7,294 nt of DNA from Deltaproteobacteria bacterium (GTDB taxonomy: Bacteria; Myxococcota; B64-G9): positions 1 through 7,294 of the forward strand of contig JAUVAM010000180.1 of NCBI GenBank assembly GCA_030591745.1. Direction: 5' to 3'. Below the pieces are notes generated by a model, which saw nothing but the letters and a program-made list of their open reading frames with translations, did no database searches and was not told the origin of the DNA. The position numbers were made by a program, and so were the translations under genes. Below are positions 4,901 to 7,294 of the stretch, one piece after another (position 1 is the first letter of the stretch; the number at the start of each line of letters is the position of its first letter).

Positions 4901-7125
4901 GTCGTCGCCCCCACTTTTTCAATGCGGACGAAATTTACGTTCATGCCGGTGCCGCCCATGATGGGGTCTATTTTGTACCTGGTGATGAGCTGGCTGTCGG
5001 AGGCACCTCGGTTTTTGGCGAACTTCATGCCCTTGGCCGTGTGTCCGTAGCCGTGCACCATGTAGACGCAGTCTCCGCGAATGCGTTCGGTGACCCGCGC
5101 CGGTACGGATTGGCTGCGCACCTTGTCCTGGTTGATCAGCACGACCTGGTCGCCGGTCTTTAATCCCCCGGGGAAGCTTGCGGCCACGTCGGCGTTAACC
5201 CAGACCTCGTTGGTCGGGTGCACCAGCGACAAGAATTGGTTGTTGGTGGTGCGGCCGAAAGAGTGCATGGGGGCTCGACCGAAGAGCAGACGGAACATGC
5301 CCGGGGGCGGCTCATCCACCGGCCGATAGACCGGCATGGGATCGAAGCCCATTTTTTCCAGCGCCTCGCTGTAGAGTTCGATCTTCGAGCTTTCCGTGTC
5401 GAAGCTGAGGCCTAAGCCTTCCTCTTCGCAGGTTGGTTTTTTTTCGCCCAGGATCACACCGGTTTTTTGAAGTTCTTCGCAGTCGTAGCCTGCGGCCTTG
5501 ATTCGATACCTGGAGTACTCGTCGCTGTCCTTCCAGGGGAAGTAGTCCTTCAGACCGATTCGATGGGCCAACTCACGGGCTATCCACCAGCCCGGCTTTG
5601 AGTTCCACATGGGCTCCACCACAGGCTGGCGCAGGGCGATGAAAGGTTGCTTGTAGGCGGGAGCCCAGAGGTTGTCGCAGCGTTCCAGGTAGGTGCTTTC
5701 GGGCAAGACCACGTCGGCCCATCCGCAGATCTCGGCAGGCAGCACGTCGATGGCCACCATGAAGTCGAGTGCCTGGATGGCCTTGGCCGTCTGTCTCGGA
5801 TCGGGCAAAGACTGCATCAAGTTGGTGCCGTAAACCATCCAGGCTTTCAGTTCATGGGCGGTCTTGCCCGGGATGGTGGCGTCACAGAGGCCCGAGGCCA
5901 GGGTTTCATCCGCCAGGGGGTAAAGGCTCTCGGGGCGGTCGGCTTTGTTCTCTTCTTTGTGCGTGTATTCGGTGTAGGGAAATTGAGGCAGAGACATGGC
6001 GCTGGGTAAGAGATAGCCACCCTTGCGTCCCCAGGATCCCAAAAGTGCGGCGAGCGATGCCATGGCGCGGGCCCGCTGGGTGTCGTCGCCGTACCAGGTG
6101 GTGCGGCGGCCCGGGTGGATGAGCGAGGCCGGACGAAAGCTTGCGATGAAGCGTGCGCTGTCGCGGATCATTTCGGGTTTTATCCCCGTGATGGGGTAGG
6201 CCCATTCGGGTGTCTTGTCGGCCAGATGCGCCTTGAGCTTGTCGAAGCCCATGGCGTGCTTGTCGATGTAATCCGCGTCGTAGCGTTTTTCGCTGACGAT
6301 GACCTGCATCCAGGCCAGCAAGAGGGCGATGTCCGTGCCGGGCTTGATGGGCAACCAGTAGCGGGCTTTGCCGGCGGCAATCGAATAGCGTGGATCCACC
6401 ACCACGAGTTGGGCGCCTTTGGCCGTGGCGTCGGCCATCTCCTGCACCTGGGTGTTGTGCATGTTCTCGCCCAGGTGACTGCCAATGAGGGTCAGGCACT
6501 TGGTGTTTTCGATGTCGATGGTTTCGGGCGAGCCCACGCCGGCGCCGAAGGTGAGCCAGTAACCCACCTCCCGGGGACCGCGGCATTGAGCGTAGGAGGG
6601 CGCGGCGATGTTGGGCGAGCCGTAGGCCTTGACCAGATGGGAGAACCAGGAACCGCCATATCCATGGGTAAACAGGGCCAAGGCTTCGGGACCGTGTTTT
6701 TCACGGACCGTCAAAAGGCGCTTGGCCGTGTAGTCCAGGGCTTCTTCCCAGGTGGCCTCTTCGAAGATTTCCTCGCCGCGCTTGGCGCTCTTGCGTCGGA
6801 TGAGGGGGGTCTTTAATCGATCCGGATCGTATAGCAGACCCGTGCCGCCCAATCCTCGCGGACACAGGCGTCCGCGTGAAAGCGGATGTGCCGGGTTGCC
6901 CTTGAGCTTGGTGACCTTGCCATCCTTGACATGAGCCAGGACGCCGCATTTCCAAAAGCAGAGCTCGCAGAAAGTGGGGATGACCTTGTCGCCGTCGGTT
7001 TGGGGACCCGGTGGCTTTAGCGTGTCCAAGCCCCACCAGCGGCTGACCAGGCCCGAACCCACGGCTGTGGCTCCGGCCGCGCCGGCACCGATCTGGATGA
7101 ACTGTCTGCGGGTGACCTTGCTCAT
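4897..7125 (-). CDS. Tat-exported molybdopterin oxidoreductase, catalytic subunit (PsrA/PhsA-like)
   Basis: Predicted protein of 742 residues, close to the length of polysulfide and thiosulfate reductase A subunits. Residues 1-28 form a twin-arginine signal (SKVTRRQFIQIG, then an Ala/Gly-rich segment), so it should be exported folded. Cys53, Cys56, Cys60 and Cys88 (C-x2-C-x3-C-x27-C) fit the N-terminal [4Fe-4S] site of DMSO-reductase-family enzymes. Cys181 in PSYAQCRGPREVG sits where PsrA-type enzymes have their molybdenum-ligating cysteine. The C-terminal domain has a molybdopterin-dinucleotide-binding pattern (GRAPMHSFGRTTNN near residue 635; later HGYGHTAKGM and DPIMGG). The expected cofactor is bis-MGD, consistent with mobA downstream. 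It overlaps the iron-sulfur subunit gene by ATGA, and NrfD follows in the operon. The probable substrate is polysulfide, thiosulfate, tetrathionate or another sulfur oxyanion; arsenate cannot be excluded because an ArsR-type gene lies upstream. Family confidence is high, substrate confidence low. Confidence 0.93.
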   Translation of the reverse strand: MSKVTRRQFIQIGAGAAGATAVGSGLVSRWWGLDTLKPPGPQTDGDKVIPTFCELCFWKCGVLAHVKDGKVTKLKGNPAHPLSRGRLCPRGLGGTGLLYDPDRLKTPLIRRKSAKRGEEIFEEATWEEALDYTAKRLLTVREKHGPEALALFTHGYGGSWFSHLVKAYGSPNIAAPSYAQCRGPREVGYWLTFGAGVGSPETIDIENTKCLTLIGSHLGENMHNTQVQEMADATAKGAQLVVVDPRYSIAAGKARYWLPIKPGTDIALLLAWMQVIVSEKRYDADYIDKHAMGFDKLKAHLADKTPEWAYPITGIKPEMIRDSARFIASFRPASLIHPGRRTTWYGDDTQRARAMASLAALLGSWGRKGGYLLPSAMSLPQFPYTEYTHKEENKADRPESLYPLADETLASGLCDATIPGKTAHELKAWMVYGTNLMQSLPDPRQTAKAIQALDFMVAIDVLPAEICGWADVVLPESTYLERCDNLWAPAYKQPFIALRQPVVEPMWNSKPGWWIARELAHRIGLKDYFPWKDSDEYSRYRIKAAGYDCEELQKTGVILGEKKPTCEEEGLGLSFDTESSKIELYSEALEKMGFDPMPVYRPVDEPPPGMFRLLFGRAPMHSFGRTTNNQFLSLVHPTNEVWVNADVAASFPGGLKTGDQVVLINQDKVRSQSVPARVTERIRGDCVYMVHGYGHTAKGMKFAKNRGASDSQLITRYKIDPIMGGTGMNVNFVRIEKVGATT
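7042..7125 (-). other. Twin-arginine signal peptide of the catalytic subunit
   Basis: Residues 1-28 carry the Tat consensus as TRRQFIQIG (Arg-Arg followed by a polar residue, then Phe) and a weakly hydrophobic Ala/Gly-rich core ending near SGLV. The iron-sulfur partner has no signal of its own, so it would be co-exported with this subunit, as is usual for Tat-dependent molybdoenzymes. The exact cleavage site is not determined. Confidence 0.85.
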
Positions 7126-7294
7126 GCGTCCTCTCCTTTGCTCTCGGTGAGGCAGGAGTCCATGCACTGGATCATCTGTCGCAAATGCTGTTCTGTCAGG
7201 CGGTAATAGGCGTGGCCATTTTCGCGAGTGACACCCACCAACTTTCGCATGCGAAGAATGCGCAACTGTTGGCTGGCCATGGCCTGGGCGATGC
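7122..7294 (-). CDS. ArsR-family transcriptional regulator, C-terminal part (5' end outside window)
   Basis: Only the last 56 residues are in the window; the frame is open to the right edge. The visible part begins inside a winged helix-turn-helix: the recognition-helix stretch MASQQLRILRMRKLVGV is followed by a wing with TRENGHAYYRL, matching the ArsR/SmtB pattern of a helix ending in 'LRxLRxxxLV', a basic wing and 'YxL'. The last helix holds two cysteines in QCMDSC (C-x3-C), which could be metal or thiol/persulfide ligands; ArsR-family members include arsenite, metal and sulfide/persulfide sensors, and this fragment cannot tell which. The TGA stop overlaps the ATG of the molybdoenzyme gene (ATGA), so regulator and target are translationally coupled, suggesting autoregulation of the operon. 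The family call is fairly secure; the inducer is unknown. Confidence 0.85.
   Translation of the reverse strand, partial: IAQAMASQQLRILRMRKLVGVTRENGHAYYRLTEQHLRQMIQCMDSCLTESKGEDA
7133..7137 (-). promoter_or_regulatory. Shine-Dalgarno for the molybdoenzyme catalytic subunit
   Basis: AGGAG, within AAAGGAGAGG, lies seven bases before the ATG at 7125 and inside the end of the ArsR gene. It decides the start: the upstream in-frame ATG at 7167 would put a non-signal-like stretch in front of the twin-arginine peptide. Confidence 0.75.

Noticed and set aside
6115..6816. A 233-codon plus-strand open frame antisense to the catalytic subunit
   Set aside because: It lies wholly opposite a well-supported gene with strong motifs, shows no recognisable domain, and is the kind of open antisense frame expected in GC-rich DNA.

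Overview
All ten genes in this 7.3-kb GC-rich window lie on the minus strand and are packed like one operon: four ATGA start/stop overlaps, and no gap longer than about 30 bases. Read in the direction of transcription (right to left) the order is: the C-terminal end of an ArsR-type regulator; a Tat-exported molybdopterin catalytic subunit; a four-cluster iron-sulfur subunit; two half-size YeeE/YedE membrane proteins, the second carrying a rhodanese-like domain and a cysteine tail; an NrfD/PsrC membrane subunit; a MobA molybdenum-cofactor guanylyltransferase; a small glutaredoxin; a ferredoxin:thioredoxin-reductase-type enzyme fused to rubredoxin; and the start of a small exported protein or lipoprotein that runs off the left edge.

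The gene set suggests an anaerobic, sulfur-metabolising bacterium, most plausibly of the sulfate- or sulfur-reducing Desulfobacterota (former Deltaproteobacteria) type. This rests on the PsrABC/PhsABC-like molybdoenzyme, the ferredoxin-dependent disulfide reductase and the glutaredoxin. No rRNA or other taxonomic marker is present, so the assignment is an inference.

How the genes may work together (inference): the A, B and C subunits form a quinone-linked periplasmic reductase or oxidase of an inorganic sulfur compound such as polysulfide, thiosulfate or tetrathionate; arsenate is a less likely alternative. MobA supplies bis-MGD cofactor to subunit A. The two YeeE/YedE halves each carry one cysteine in the conserved Gly-rich membrane motif and could form a channel for thiosulfate or another sulfur species. 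The rhodanese-like domain lacks the usual active-site cysteine but has a different cysteine pair and ends in a Gly-Gly-Gly-Cys-Ser tail, which suggests sulfur binding or hand-off instead of standard sulfurtransferase catalysis. The glutaredoxin and the FTR-rubredoxin fusion would provide cytoplasmic electrons to open disulfides or persulfides. The ArsR-type regulator, translationally coupled to subunit A, presumably controls the whole set.

No rRNA, tRNA, CRISPR array, insertion sequence, long repeat or convincing intrinsic terminator was seen. The promoter must lie beyond the right edge. No stretch over 300 bases lacks a gene.
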